Below are positions 27,085 to 35,390 of a DNA stretch of 46,909 nt, piece after piece; the first letter of the stretch is position 1, and each line of letters begins with the position of its first letter. Source of the stretch: an uncultured Clostridia bacterium (GTDB taxonomy: Bacteria; Bacillota; Clostridia; Christensenellales; Borkfalkiaceae); the NCBI GenBank assembly GCA_944368065.1, contig CALVWV010000031.1, positions 1 to 46,909 on the forward strand. The letters are read 5' to 3'. Under the pieces are notes generated by a model. It was not told the DNA's origin. It saw only the letters and a program-made list of their open reading frames with translations, and made no database searches. A program made the position numbers and the translations under genes.

Positions 27085-27678
27085 TTAAATCGACTTCCTT
27101 TCGGACAGCGCGCGGGAGAGCGTTACGTCGTCGGTGTATTCGAGCTCGCTGCCTATGGGAATGCCGTGAGCAAGCCTTGTGACGTTTATGCCTAAAGGCT
27201 TTAACAGCCTTGCTATATACATAGCCGTCGCCTCGCCCTCCACGTCGGGGTTGGTAGCCATAATCACTTCTTTTACCCCGCCTTCGTTGACCCTTGAAAG
27301 AAGTTCCTTTATGCGGATATCGTTCGGGCCTACCCCTTCCATCGGGTTTATGACGCCGTGCAGAACGTGGTACACGCCCTTGTATTCGCGCAGTTTTTCA
27401 AGCGCGATTACGTCCTTGGGCTCTTTCACGACGCAAATAGTCGATTTGTCGCGCTGGCGACATATGTCGCAGACGTCGTTTTCGGTAAAGTTGCCGCATA
27501 TCCTGCAGTACTTTACCTTGCGTTTTGCGTCGGTTATGGCTTTTGCAAAGCCTTCCGCCTCCTCCGCGCTCATGTTTATTATTTTATAAGCGTACCGCTG
27601 CGCCGTCTTTTTGCCGACGCCCGGAAGCTTGGTGAATTCGTTTATAAGCCTGCCGATGGGCTCTATGAATATATCCAT
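27085..27678 (-). CDS. recR: Recombination mediator protein RecR
   Basis: A 197-residue protein of RecF-pathway repair that loads RecA with RecO. It has the N-terminal helix-hairpin-helix ([13 protein letters not shown]), the four-cysteine zinc finger ([17 protein letters not shown]), and the TOPRIM domain ([13 protein letters not shown], then [11 protein letters not shown]). The length is standard. It follows ybaB by 43 bp and has an AAAGGA ribosome binding site, in the classic dnaX-ybaB-recR order. Confidence 0.96.
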   Translation of the reverse strand: MDIFIEPIGRLINEFTKLPGVGKKTAQRYAYKIINMSAEEAEGFAKAITDAKRKVKYCRICGNFTENDVCDICRQRDKSTICVVKEPKDVIALEKLREYKGVYHVLHGVINPMEGVGPNDIRIKELLSRVNEGGVKEVIMATNPDVEGEATAMYIARLLKPLGINVTRLAHGIPIGSELEYTDDVTLSRALSERKSI

Positions 27679-27721
27679 CTTATCCTTTAATTCAAGCCGC
27701 GCTGAAATAAAGCGGGGCTTT

Positions 27722-28087
27722 TTACATCATGCCGGGGAGGCTTGCTCCGCCGAACTTGCCCATCTTTTCTTCGTAAAGTTCGTCCGCCTTCTTGTAGCCG
27801 TCGTTTATCGCCGCAAGAATGAGGTCTTCGAGCATTTCAACGTCTTCTTCGTCCGAAAGGTCTATCATTCCCGAAATCTTGCTGCCGAACTCCACGCCGT
27901 TTATTACCTTTTTGCCGTTCATGTAGATTACGACCGTTTCGTCGCCCTCTTCGCCGCCGCCAGAAACGCCTACGACTTCGAGCTCTTCAAGCTCCTTTTC
28001 AGCCGCCTGCATCTGTTCCTGTATTTTCTGAGCCTGCTTTACGAGGTTGTTCATGCCGCCTGCCATTCCGCCCCTGAATGCTGCCAT
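27722..28087 (-). CDS. ybaB: YbaB/EbfC family nucleoid-associated protein
   Basis: A 121-residue DNA-binding protein of the YbaB/EbfC family. An N-terminal Gly/Met-rich segment is followed by a charged helix ([20 protein letters not shown]) and the central [21 protein letters not shown] strand region, ending with the [14 protein letters not shown] tail. It lies between dnaX and recR, the conserved placement in Firmicutes. It probably binds and organises DNA. Confidence 0.92.
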   Translation of the reverse strand: MAAFRGGMAGGMNNLVKQAQKIQEQMQAAEKELEELEVVGVSGGGEEGDETVVIYMNGKKVINGVEFGSKISGMIDLSDEEDVEMLEDLILAAINDGYKKADELYEEKMGKFGGASLPGMM

Positions 28088-28157
28088 AATAAAATAATCT
28101 CCTTATAATTTATCTGCAAAAATATTTTGCTTTATATCTGCCCTTTTCGGGCGAAAA

Positions 28158-29969
28158 TTACCTGATATCTATGTCCGTTCCGCCGAAGTTTGCCTTCAAG
28201 GCGTCGATTGCCTTCTTATAGGCGTCGTCCTTTTTGACGAGGCGGACTTCGTAGTCCGAAACGCCCGCTTCGGCGAGCACTTCGGAGAGAATTTTTGCGT
28301 TGTCTGCGCGCGTTATGGCGCGGTTTACCGTTTCATTTTCGGTAGTGAATACAAACTTTCCGCCCTCCTGCACGCACGTAAGGTCTGAACAAAGCGTAAA
28401 CAGGACTGCGTTTTTATGCGTTGTGCGAAGCGCGCGCAGAAGCGCAGCATGCACGCTTTTTGCCGACTGTCCGCCGACGGGCTGAGCGGGCGTCTGAGAA
28501 GACGTCTGAGCCGCCGCGGGCGCCTGAGCTTTGCGGGGTGCGAATACGTCCTCCTCTTTGCTCTCCTCGAGCGAAGGTTTTGCCGCGGGCGCTTTCTGCG
28601 CGGAAGGCTGTTTTGCCGGGGTATCCGCCCAGAACGCCGTAGCTTTGCCCGTTCTGCCGCTGAACATATCCGACTGCACTTCTTCTGCGCGTGTCTCCCT
28701 TTCGGGCTGCGCGGAAGGCACGTAAGCTTTTGCCGCTTCCGCATGAGGCGCACGTTCGGCATAAATCGAAGAAGGCGCGCTCCGCACGGGTTCTGCAGGC
28801 TGCACAGCGCTGAAAGCCGCGCCGCTTTCAAGCTTTTTTTCGAGCGCGGCAACGCGCGCTATAAGGCTGTCTATATTGTAATCGGTCTGAGGCAGAGTGC
28901 AGCGCAGTATCGCCGTTTCGAGCACAACGCGCGCGTCTGCGGCGTAGCGCATGTCGCCTTCTGCCTTTACGAAAATTTCCGTCGCGCGCAGAATTTTATG
29001 CCCGTCGGCTTCGGCTATTTGGCTTATCGCCGAAAACATTTCGTCGGGAAGGTTCAAAATCTGCTTTGCGTTTTTGCACATCTTTGCGACTGCCACGTTA
29101 TTAAGAAACGAAAGAATGTCCTTTACGAAAACTCCCGCGCTTTTGCCGCCTGCAAACACTTCTTCGGCGGCAGAGAGAGCTCCGCCCGAATTATCGCCGA
29201 GAAGCATTCTGACGACGTCGGCTATCTTGTAAAAATCGGCGCTGCCGAGCACGGCGTTTACGTCAGAATAAGTGAGCTTGCCCGTCGAATAAGACACGCA
29301 CATATCAGCTATGGAAAGAGTGTCGCGCGCGCTGCCCGCGCCTGCGCGTGCTATGGCGGCTACCGCCTCTTCCTCGTAGTCTTTGCCAATCTTTGCGAGT
29401 ATGCCCTTTAAAAGCCCCTCGAGGTCGTGCTGGGGTATGAGTTTGAAATCGAAGCGCATGCAGCGCGAAAGTATGGTTGCGGGAATTTTCTGCGGCTCGG
29501 TAGTGGCGAGTATGAACACGGCGTGCGCGGGCGGCTCTTCAAGCGTTTTTAAAACCGCATTGAACGCCGAAGCCGTCAGCATGTGGACTTCGTCGATTAT
29601 ATAAACCTTGTACCTGCCCGCAACGGGGGGATACTGCACCTTTTCGCGCAAATCGCGCATTTCGTCTACGCCGTTGTTTGACGCGGCGTCGATTTCAGAT
29701 ATGTCGAGGTTGCCGCCCGAAGCGAGCGCAAGGCACGTGGGGCACTTGCCGCAGGGCGAACCGTTTACGGGGTGCTCGCAGTTTATCGCGCGGGCGAAAA
29801 TTTTAGCGACGGACGTCTTGCCCGTGCCGCGCGGGCCGCAGAAAAGATAAGCGTGACCTATTTTGCCGCTCTCTATCTGGTTTTTTAAAATTTTTACGAT
29901 ATGCTCCTGCCGCACAACTTTATCGAGAGTGTCGGGGCGGAACATTCTGTAAAACGCGAGATATGCCAT
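28158..29969 (-). CDS. dnaX: DNA polymerase III tau/gamma subunit (DnaX), with frameshift signal
   Basis: A 603-residue clamp-loader ATPase. Walker A is GPRGTGKTS, the zinc-binding cysteines are in CEHPVNGSPCGKCPTC, Walker B is IDEVHML, and sensor 1 lies around TTEPQKIP. Domains I-III end near residue 365. A Pro/Ala-rich linker (about 385-510) and a tau-type C-terminal domain follow. At codons 377-379 the sequence A AAA AAG is an ideal -1 slippery site; the -1 frame then reads one codon and a TGA, which would give a product of 380 residues ending right after domain III, like gamma in E. coli. A short hairpin lies 3 nt downstream. The ribosome binding site is AAGGAAG. It heads dnaX-ybaB-recR. 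Confidence 0.96.
   Translation of the reverse strand: MAYLAFYRMFRPDTLDKVVRQEHIVKILKNQIESGKIGHAYLFCGPRGTGKTSVAKIFARAINCEHPVNGSPCGKCPTCLALASGGNLDISEIDAASNNGVDEMRDLREKVQYPPVAGRYKVYIIDEVHMLTASAFNAVLKTLEEPPAHAVFILATTEPQKIPATILSRCMRFDFKLIPQHDLEGLLKGILAKIGKDYEEEAVAAIARAGAGSARDTLSIADMCVSYSTGKLTYSDVNAVLGSADFYKIADVVRMLLGDNSGGALSAAEEVFAGGKSAGVFVKDILSFLNNVAVAKMCKNAKQILNLPDEMFSAISQIAEADGHKILRATEIFVKAEGDMRYAADARVVLETAILRCTLPQTDYNIDSLIARVAALEKKLESGAAFSAVQPAEPVRSAPSSIYAERAPHAEAAKAYVPSAQPERETRAEEVQSDMFSGRTGKATAFWADTPAKQPSAQKAPAAKPSLEESKEEDVFAPRKAQAPAAAQTSSQTPAQPVGGQSAKSVHAALLRALRTTHKNAVLFTLCSDLTCVQEGGKFVFTTENETVNRAITRADNAKILSEVLAEAGVSDYEVRLVKKDDAYKKAIDALKANFGGTDIDIR
28812..28840 (-). promoter_or_regulatory. 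Predicted programmed -1 frameshift element in dnaX
   Basis: On the minus strand the heptamer A AAA AAG (28839-28833), in zero frame GAA AAA AAG, is followed after CTT by a 6-bp stem GAAAGC/GCTTTC with a GGCGCG loop (28829-28812). In the -1 frame the codons are GCT then TGA (28830-28828). The slippery sequence and the close stop match the E. coli dnaX signal; the 3-nt spacer is shorter than usual and I see no upstream Shine-Dalgarno stimulator. Confidence 0.7.
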
Positions 29970-30048
29970 TTGCCGCTTCCTTAAGGTTATTTGACTTCTG
30001 ACTTTAAGCCGCGCAACCGAAAAAAATCATGCCGCGCAGGCTTTGAAA

Positions 30049-30618
30049 TTAAAACAGTCCCGACAGCTTGCGCTTTGCGCGCTGAAGGGCGTTATCTATG
30101 CTTTTGACGGGTTTGCCCGTAGCCGACGACATGTCCGCCATGGTAAGCCCGTCCATGTACATAACCGTTACTTTGAATTCGAAAGACGAAAGATTTCTGC
30201 TTATCTTCTGCAGAAATTCGCCCCTGTTTTCGCGCTTTATGAGCTCGTCTTCGGGGTTTTCCGAATCGGACGAAGAGTACAGCTCTTCCCCTACCTCTAC
30301 TATCGGCAGAAAGTTATTGAGCGCCGAATGTTTGGCGCCGCCCGTAGCCTTGACGGCGTCTATTATCCTGTTCCTGATGCAGCGCATTGCGTACGAGGCA
30401 AACGTCGACTTGCCTTCCGAATAGCCCTGTATGGCGGAATAGAGCCCGCACATTCCTTCCTGCACCAGATCTTCCGTTTCGCCGCCAGAAAGGAAAAATC
30501 TGCGCGCGACGGAAAGAACCATGTTTTTATAGCGCTTTAAAAGCTGGTCGGTAGCGTTTTTATCGCCGCTTCTCGACAACAAAGCCAGCTTTTCGTCGCT
30601 TAATTTTTCAGTCTGCAT
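30049..30618 (-). CDS. sigH: SigH/Spo0H-type RNA polymerase sigma factor
   Basis: A 189-residue sigma-70 family factor with region 2 and region 4 but no region 1 or 3 of full size. Region 2 contains MVLSVARRFFLSGGETEDLVQEG with GLYSAIQGYSEGKSTFASYA, which fits the SigH group (post-exponential and early sporulation sigma of Bacillus). Region 4 near the C-terminus (DMSSATGKPVKSIDNALQRAKRKL) is a helix-turn-helix. The gene overlaps rlmB by 19 bp, reproducing the mrnC-rlmB-sigH order of Bacillus. Between residues 90 and 130 lies a Ser/Glu-rich linker. A different ECF-like role cannot be excluded. Confidence 0.85.
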   Translation of the reverse strand: MQTEKLSDEKLALLSRSGDKNATDQLLKRYKNMVLSVARRFFLSGGETEDLVQEGMCGLYSAIQGYSEGKSTFASYAMRCIRNRIIDAVKATGGAKHSALNNFLPIVEVGEELYSSSDSENPEDELIKRENRGEFLQKISRNLSSFEFKVTVMYMDGLTMADMSSATGKPVKSIDNALQRAKRKLSGLF

Positions 30619-31319
30619 CTGACCACTTCGTATGCGGCTATGCCGAGCGCTACAGAGGCGTTCAGCGAATTTACCCTGCCGAGAAGGGGAAGCGACAGCA
30701 CCTTATCGCACTTTTCGCGCGTCAAGCGCCTTACGCCGCTGTCTTCCCCGCCGATTACAAGGCCTACGTTGCCGGTAAGGTCGGCGGAATAAATGCTCTC
30801 GCCGTCGGCTTCCAATGCGTAAAGCCAGTAGCCGCTTTGCTTTAATTTATCCACGGCGGCGTTCAGCGAAGGCACTTTTGCAACCTTCATGTGGTTTGCA
30901 GCGCCGGCGGAAATTCTTATAACAGCTTCGTTCACGACGGCAGATTTTACTGCGGGAATAACCACGCCGTCTGCGCCCGCACACTCCGCAACCCTTATTA
31001 TTGAGCCTAAGTTGTGCACGTCCTCTATTCCGTCGCAAAGTATCACGAAGCCGCCCTTTTCGCCCTTTGCCGCTATTATGTCTTCAATGTCGCAGTATTC
31101 GTACTCGGCTGCGAAAGCTATGACGCCCTGATGATGACCTGTCGCGCTCATCCTGTCCAGCGCCTTGCTTTCGGCAAACTGAACGCGCACGCCCGCGCGG
31201 CGCGCTTCGGCAAATATGCGGGAAAGCGAGCCCTGCGGATTTTTTTCCATTACTATTTTTTCTATGGGTTTGCCGCTCTTTATAAGTTCAAGTACGGCGT
31301 TCCTGCCTTCGGTTTTCAT
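30600..31319 (-). CDS. rlmB: 23S rRNA (guanosine-2'-O-)-methyltransferase RlmB
   Basis: A 239-residue SpoU/TrmH-family methyltransferase with a trefoil-knot SAM site. The N-terminal L30e-like substrate domain spans about residues 1-75 and contains GHHQGV. Catalytic motifs are DVHNLGSIIRVAE, GGEDSGVRRL and the knot segment SLNASVALGIAAYE. It modifies a conserved guanosine of 23S rRNA (G2251 in E. coli). It starts one base after the mrnC stop and overlaps sigH by 19 bp, so mrnC-rlmB-sigH is one unit. Confidence 0.92.
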   Translation of the reverse strand: MKTEGRNAVLELIKSGKPIEKIVMEKNPQGSLSRIFAEARRAGVRVQFAESKALDRMSATGHHQGVIAFAAEYEYCDIEDIIAAKGEKGGFVILCDGIEDVHNLGSIIRVAECAGADGVVIPAVKSAVVNEAVIRISAGAANHMKVAKVPSLNAAVDKLKQSGYWLYALEADGESIYSADLTGNVGLVIGGEDSGVRRLTREKCDKVLSLPLLGRVNSLNASVALGIAAYEVVRCRLKN

Positions 31320-31320
31320 A

Positions 31321-31707
31321 TCAGTCCTTTAAAAGAAAGTCTATCCTTTCATATTGTCCCGTAAGATACAGATAGCCGAGCACCGCCTCGAACCCCGTCG
31401 AACGGTTGTACTCGCCTACGCTTGCGTGCTTGGAGCGCGTCGTCTTTTTTGCGTTCCTTCCGCGGCGGAATATGTCCGCCTCCTCTTCGGTGAAAAGGGG
31501 CAGAAGCTTTTCAGAAAGTCCGCTCTGCCCGTGTGCCGAAACCTTGTCCGAGGCAAGCTTTTGCAGCATACCCGTCTTGAAGTCCGTTCCTCGGACGAGT
31601 TTTTCCCTCACATACAGGGAATATACGGCGTCGCCGACAAATGCGAGCACCACGGGATTTAAATTGCGCGCGCCTTCCGGCGGGAGAAAATCGTCTTTTC
31701 CGAGCAT
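31321..31707 (-). CDS. mrnC: Mini-ribonuclease III (23S rRNA maturation)
   Basis: A 128-residue protein that is a lone RNase III catalytic domain without a dsRNA-binding domain. The signature LAFVGDAVYSLYVRE contains the catalytic aspartate, and STGFEAVLGYLYL supplies the second acidic cluster. The segment after RGRNAKKTT is characteristic of MrnC. The enzyme matures the ends of 23S rRNA. It is first in the mrnC-rlmB-sigH unit, with a strong promoter just upstream. cysS, often adjacent in Bacillus, is not here; cwlD is divergent instead. Confidence 0.93.
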   Translation of the reverse strand: MLGKDDFLPPEGARNLNPVVLAFVGDAVYSLYVREKLVRGTDFKTGMLQKLASDKVSAHGQSGLSEKLLPLFTEEEADIFRRGRNAKKTTRSKHASVGEYNRSTGFEAVLGYLYLTGQYERIDFLLKD

Positions 31708-31724
31708 ACGCCACCATTTTATAT

Positions 31725-31753
31725 TTGATTTTATTATACCATCAAGTCATAAA
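31725..31753 (+). promoter_or_regulatory. Possible cwlD promoter
   Basis: TTGATT (31725-31730), a 17-bp spacer and CATAAA (31748-31753), 34 bp from the cwlD ATG. It overlaps the mrnC promoter on the other strand. A sporulation-sigma promoter remains possible. Confidence 0.45.
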
Positions 31754-31761
31754 AAAATCAA
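31733..31761 (-). promoter_or_regulatory. Promoter of mrnC-rlmB-sigH
   Basis: Minus-strand TTGATT (31761-31756), a 17-bp spacer and perfect TATAAT (31738-31733), 26 bp from the mrnC start. It overlaps the divergent cwlD promoter. Confidence 0.75.
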
Positions 31762-31786
31762 ACAATCAGTAGTATATAGCGTGAAA

Positions 31787-32467
31787 ATGTTGACCGTTAA
31801 AAAGGGCGCAGTCGCGCTTGTTGCAGCGCTTGCAGTTTTCAGCGGAGCGCTTGGAATTTTATGCGGCGGGATATCCTCCGCCCAGGCCAAAAGCGCGCCT
31901 GTGATAGTCATAGACGCGGGGCACGGAGGCATAGACGCAGGCGTGCGCGGCAGAAACAGCGGCGTCAAGGAGAGCGATATCAACCTTGCAATCTCGCGCG
32001 AGCTTGCGGGATATTTCAAAAGCGCGGGCTTTGGCGCCGTGCTTACGAGAAAGAGCCAGGCTGGGCTTTACGGTCTGCCGACAAAAGGTTTCAAATTGAG
32101 GGATATGAAAAAGCGCCGCGACATCATAAACGAGTGCGGCGCCGATATGGTTATTTCCGTGCACCAGAATTTTTATTCAGACTACTCCCGCCGCGGCGCG
32201 CAGGTGTTCTTCGACAAGGGCAGCGAAAGCGGAAAAGAGCTTGCGCTGTGCATACAAAACAGTCTGAACTCCATGGAGGGCGCAGTCAAAAAGAACAGCC
32301 CGCTCATAGGCGATTACTATATGCTTGAGTGCACGGAAAGTCCATCCGTCATAGTGGAGTGCGGCTTTTTATCCAACGCGCAGGATGAAGAACTGCTTAT
32401 AAGCGCAGACTACCAGAAAGAAATAGCCTACGCAATCTTTGCGGGCGCGGTGACTTACTTTACATAA
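31787..32467 (+). CDS. cwlD: Spore-cortex N-acetylmuramoyl-L-alanine amidase CwlD
   Basis: A 226-residue exported zinc amidase (Amidase_3). An N-terminal signal peptide or anchor (LVAALAVFSGALGILCGG) precedes the catalytic domain. Zinc ligands and catalytic residues are His46 (DAGHGGIDAG), Glu62 (KESDINLA), His126 (SVHQNF) and Glu191 (IVECGFLSN). CwlD removes peptides from muramic acid so that muramic-delta-lactam can form in spore cortex. The ATG at 31787 has a poor ribosome binding site; a GTG at 31781 is an alternative. The 354-codon open frame upstream of this point is antisense to mrnC and not coding. It is monocistronic with a terminator 165 bp downstream. Confidence 0.88.
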   Translation: MLTVKKGAVALVAALAVFSGALGILCGGISSAQAKSAPVIVIDAGHGGIDAGVRGRNSGVKESDINLAISRELAGYFKSAGFGAVLTRKSQAGLYGLPTKGFKLRDMKKRRDIINECGADMVISVHQNFYSDYSRRGAQVFFDKGSESGKELALCIQNSLNSMEGAVKKNSPLIGDYYMLECTESPSVIVECGFLSNAQDEELLISADYQKEIAYAIFAGAVTYFT

Positions 32468-32631
32468 GCATCCGCTATTAAAATGCAGTTTTTTTAAATA
32501 ATTTTTTATATAAATCGCGCGGGAATATGCCGCAGTCAACACACGCTCAATTTTTTATTGAAAAGTACGATTGGGGGCGGGATATGCCGCGGATAACGGC
32601 AATTTTTACGCAGACGCAACACATTAAAAAA

Positions 32632-32664
32632 GCCGCCGCGGCTTTAAACCGCGGCGGCCGTTTT
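32632..32664. terminator. Bidirectional terminator between cwlD and pnp
   Basis: A 10-bp all-G+C stem (GCCGCCGCGG/CCGCGGCGGC) with a 7-base loop. It reads into CGTTTTATTT on the plus strand and into six T residues on the minus strand after pnp. The preceding 32468-32630 holds no gene that I can support. Confidence 0.88.
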
Positions 32665-32671
32665 ATTTGTT

Positions 32672-34771
32672 TTAAGAAAGTTTTTCAAGAAGCTTGAGGT
32701 CGATGCCCTTTTCGCCTATCTTGATTATTTCTACCTTTACTACGTCGCCGATGTTGACTACGTCCTCCACTTTCTCTACGCGCTTGTCGGAAAGCTTGGA
32801 GATATGAATCATGCCGTCCTTGCCGGGAGCAAATTCAACGAATGCGCCGAAGGTAAGAATGCGTACAACCGTGCCGACGAACATATCGCCTACTTCGGGA
32901 TCGTGCGCGATGGAAAGAATTATAGCCTTTGCCTTTTCTGCATTCTCTATGGGGCCTGTCGTGGAGATGTAGCCGCGGCCGGAATCGTCGTCGTTGAAGT
33001 CGATGTCCGTGCCCGTCTCTTCCATTATCTTCTTTATCACGCAGCCCTGCTTGCCGATAACGTCGCCGATCTTTTCGGGATCGATTTCGAAGCTGATGAT
33101 CTTGGGAGCGTATACCGAAAGCGCGGGTGCAACTTCGGGTACGCATTCGAGCATCTTGGAAAGTATGAACTGTCTGCCTTCGTTAGCCTGGTCGATTGCG
33201 GCGTGCATTATCTCTTCGGAAATGCCCTTTATCTTTATATCCATCTGGATAGCGGTTATGCCCTTTACGGTGCCCGCTACCTTGAAGTCCATATCGCCGA
33301 GGAAGTCTTCAAGTCCCTGTATATCGGTAAGAACCCTGAATTCGCCCGTTTCCTGGTTTTTGATGAGGCCCATTGCAACGCCTGCAACGGGTGCAGTGAT
33401 GGGAACGCCTGCGTCCATGAGCGCCATGGTAGAGCCGCATACGGAAGCCATCGAGGAAGAACCGTTGGAAGAAAGGATATCGTTTACCACCCTTATTGCG
33501 TAAGGGAACTTCTCTTCGGAAGGAAGAACGGGAATGAGCGCGCGCTCTGCAAGTGCGCCGTGGCCTATTTCCCTTCTGCCGGGGCTTCTGAGAGCTTTTG
33601 CTTCGCCCGTGCAGTAGCCGGGAAAGTTGTACTGGTGCATGTATCTCTTGGATACTTCCTCGTCAAGACCTTCGAGCTTCTGAGCTTCGGAAAGCATTGC
33701 GAGGGTGCAGGTCGTAAGGGTCTGGGTCTGGCCGCGGGTGAATACCGCGCTGCCGTGAACGCGGGGAAGCACGTGGCGTTCGCACCAGATGGGACGTACG
33801 TCCTTAAGACCTCTGCCGTCGGGACGGATGCCCTTGTCGAATATCTTTGCGCGCACCTTTTCCTTGGTGAGGTAGTAAAGGCTGTCCTTTATTTCGCGCA
33901 CGTTGTCGGGATAGATGTCTGCAAAGTGCTCGAGAACTTCTTTCTCTGCCTGAGCCTGACGCTCCTCCCTCTCCTGCCTGTCGAACGTGTCGATAGCCCA
34001 GTCGATTTTTTCGGAAGCGTATTCGCGCACTGCCTTGTCGAGCTCTTCGGGAACGTGGTAAAGCTCCATTTCCTTCTTGGGCTTGCCTACTGCGGGAACT
34101 ATAACGTCGTCGATGAATGCGCAGATCTTTTTGATCTCTTCGTGACCGAACATGATAGCGCCTACCATTTCCTCGTTGGAAACTTCGTCTGCGCCCGCTT
34201 CAATCATAAGGATTGCGTCCTTGGTGCCTGCAAGGTTGAGGTGAATGGTGCTTGCCTGCCTCTGAGCAAGGTCGGGGTTGATTACATATTTGCCGTCAAC
34301 GAGACCTACCACAACCGAACCCGTGGGACCTGCCCAGGGAATATCGGATATGGAGAGCGCAACGGAAGAACCTATCATAGCGAGAGGTTCGGGAGAGATG
34401 TCGGGCTCAACGGAAAGAGCCTGAGCGATAACCGTTACGTCGTTGTAAAGTCCCTTGGGGAAGAGCGGGCGGAGAGGCCTGTCTATGAGCCTTGAGGTAA
34501 GTATGGCCTTGTCGCTTGCCCTGCCTTCGCGTTTTTTGAAGCCGCCGGGGATTTTGCCGACGGAATACATCTTTTCGTCATAGTCCACCTGAAGAGGGAA
34601 GAAATCCATGCCCTCTCTGGGGGTTGCGGACATGCAGACCGTAACGAGTACGGCGGTATCGCCGCAGCGTACGACGCAGGCGCCGTTAGCCTGTTCGGCG
34701 TACTTGCCTGTCTCTATAACGACTTCCCTACCCCCTATCTCGGTCCTGAACTGTCTGAATTCCTGTTTCAT
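32672..34771 (-). CDS. pnp: Polyribonucleotide nucleotidyltransferase (PNPase)
   Basis: A 699-residue phosphorolytic 3'-5' exoribonuclease of the degradosome. Two RNase PH domains flank a helical domain, and the second contains the catalytic DMDFKVAGT and IKGIS region. A KH domain (IDPEKIGDVIGKQGCVIKKI) and an S1 domain (VGDMFVGTVVRILTFGAFVEF with DGMIHIS) complete the usual order and length. It follows rpsO at 108 bp, with a terminator and an 8-bp hairpin in between. The ribosome binding site AAGGAG is strong. Confidence 0.97.
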   Translation of the reverse strand: MKQEFRQFRTEIGGREVVIETGKYAEQANGACVVRCGDTAVLVTVCMSATPREGMDFFPLQVDYDEKMYSVGKIPGGFKKREGRASDKAILTSRLIDRPLRPLFPKGLYNDVTVIAQALSVEPDISPEPLAMIGSSVALSISDIPWAGPTGSVVVGLVDGKYVINPDLAQRQASTIHLNLAGTKDAILMIEAGADEVSNEEMVGAIMFGHEEIKKICAFIDDVIVPAVGKPKKEMELYHVPEELDKAVREYASEKIDWAIDTFDRQEREERQAQAEKEVLEHFADIYPDNVREIKDSLYYLTKEKVRAKIFDKGIRPDGRGLKDVRPIWCERHVLPRVHGSAVFTRGQTQTLTTCTLAMLSEAQKLEGLDEEVSKRYMHQYNFPGYCTGEAKALRSPGRREIGHGALAERALIPVLPSEEKFPYAIRVVNDILSSNGSSSMASVCGSTMALMDAGVPITAPVAGVAMGLIKNQETGEFRVLTDIQGLEDFLGDMDFKVAGTVKGITAIQMDIKIKGISEEIMHAAIDQANEGRQFILSKMLECVPEVAPALSVYAPKIISFEIDPEKIGDVIGKQGCVIKKIMEETGTDIDFNDDDSGRGYISTTGPIENAEKAKAIILSIAHDPEVGDMFVGTVVRILTFGAFVEFAPGKDGMIHISKLSDKRVEKVEDVVNIGDVVKVEIIKIGEKGIDLKLLEKLS

Positions 34772-34798
34772 TTATACACTCCTTGTCTGTTCTTGCGC

Positions 34799-34818
34799 CT
34801 GCGGCGACCCCGCCGCAG
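34799..34818 (-). promoter_or_regulatory. Hairpin in the pnp leader
   Basis: A perfect 8-bp stem (CTGCGGCG/CGCCGCAG) with a 4-base loop lies between the rpsO terminator and the pnp ribosome binding site. In E. coli a leader stem in this position is cut by RNase III and bound by PNPase for autoregulation; whether this one works the same way is inference. Confidence 0.45.
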
Positions 34819-34831
34819 ACAAATTTATGAA

Positions 34832-34866
34832 AAAAAGAGCGGCATAAAAAATTAAGCGCTCTTTTT
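34832..34866 (-). terminator. rpsO terminator/attenuator
   Basis: Minus-strand stem AAAAAGAGCG/CGCTCTTTTT, with a loop of about 15 bases, runs into further T residues. It begins 14 bp after the rpsO stop. Confidence 0.8.
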
Positions 34867-34879
34867 ATACATCAAAAAA

Positions 34880-35140
34880 TTACTTTCTTAAGTTCAAAGC
34901 AGCGACAACGGCGCGGTACCTTTCTATATCCTTGGATTTAAGGTAATCGAGAAGACCGCGGCGGCGACCTACCATTTTAAGAAGACCTCTGCGCGAGTGA
35001 TTGTCGTGAATGTGAACCTTAAGATGATCGTTGAGGTGGTTGATGCGCTCGGTAAGGAGAGCTATCTGAACCTCGGGCGAACCTGTGTCGCCTTCTTTAG
35101 TTGCAAATTTTGCGATTATTTCCTGCTTATCCATTTTCAA
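34880..35140 (-). CDS. rpsO: Ribosomal protein S15
   Basis: An 86-residue small-subunit protein that binds the central domain of 16S rRNA. The family signature is complete: [24 protein letters not shown], then [23 protein letters not shown]. Length is normal. It has a GGAGG ribosome binding site and its own near-consensus promoter, and pnp follows it in the same direction. Confidence 0.98.
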   Translation of the reverse strand: MKMDKQEIIAKFATKEGDTGSPEVQIALLTERINHLNDHLKVHIHDNHSRRGLLKMVGRRRGLLDYLKSKDIERYRAVVAALNLRK

Positions 35141-35224
35141 TTATCCTCCTGTAATGGAACTTTATTTGCGGACAACAAAGTCAGGCGTGGAGTATTCGCA
35201 CCGCTTTGTAACCGTAACGAGATT

Positions 35225-35253
35225 ATTTTAGCATATATATGTGCGCTTTGCAA
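35225..35253 (-). promoter_or_regulatory. rpsO promoter
   Basis: Minus-strand TTGCAA (35253-35248), a 17-bp spacer and TAAAAT (35230-35225), about 85 bp upstream of the rpsO ATG. The leader is long enough to carry an S15 autoregulatory structure, but I cannot define one. Confidence 0.65.
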
Positions 35254-35390
35254 GCTTTTTAAATGATTTGGCAAAAATTTTCGCTCATGCGGCAATTTAA
35301 CAAAAATGCGCTGTGCAAAAGTCATGAATTTAACAAAAACAAACGCCTGTAAAACTCAATTTTCATTGCGCGGTCAGCCCTTGCAAAATG

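Noticed and set aside
31406-31786. Upstream extension of the cwlD frame.
   Set aside because: The extension is antisense to mrnC, and the signal peptide begins only at the ATG at 31787.
32804-34495. A 563-codon plus-strand open frame opposite pnp.
   Set aside because: It is fully antisense to PNPase, has no ribosome binding site of note, and has low-complexity translated sequence. It reflects G+C-biased codons on the other strand.
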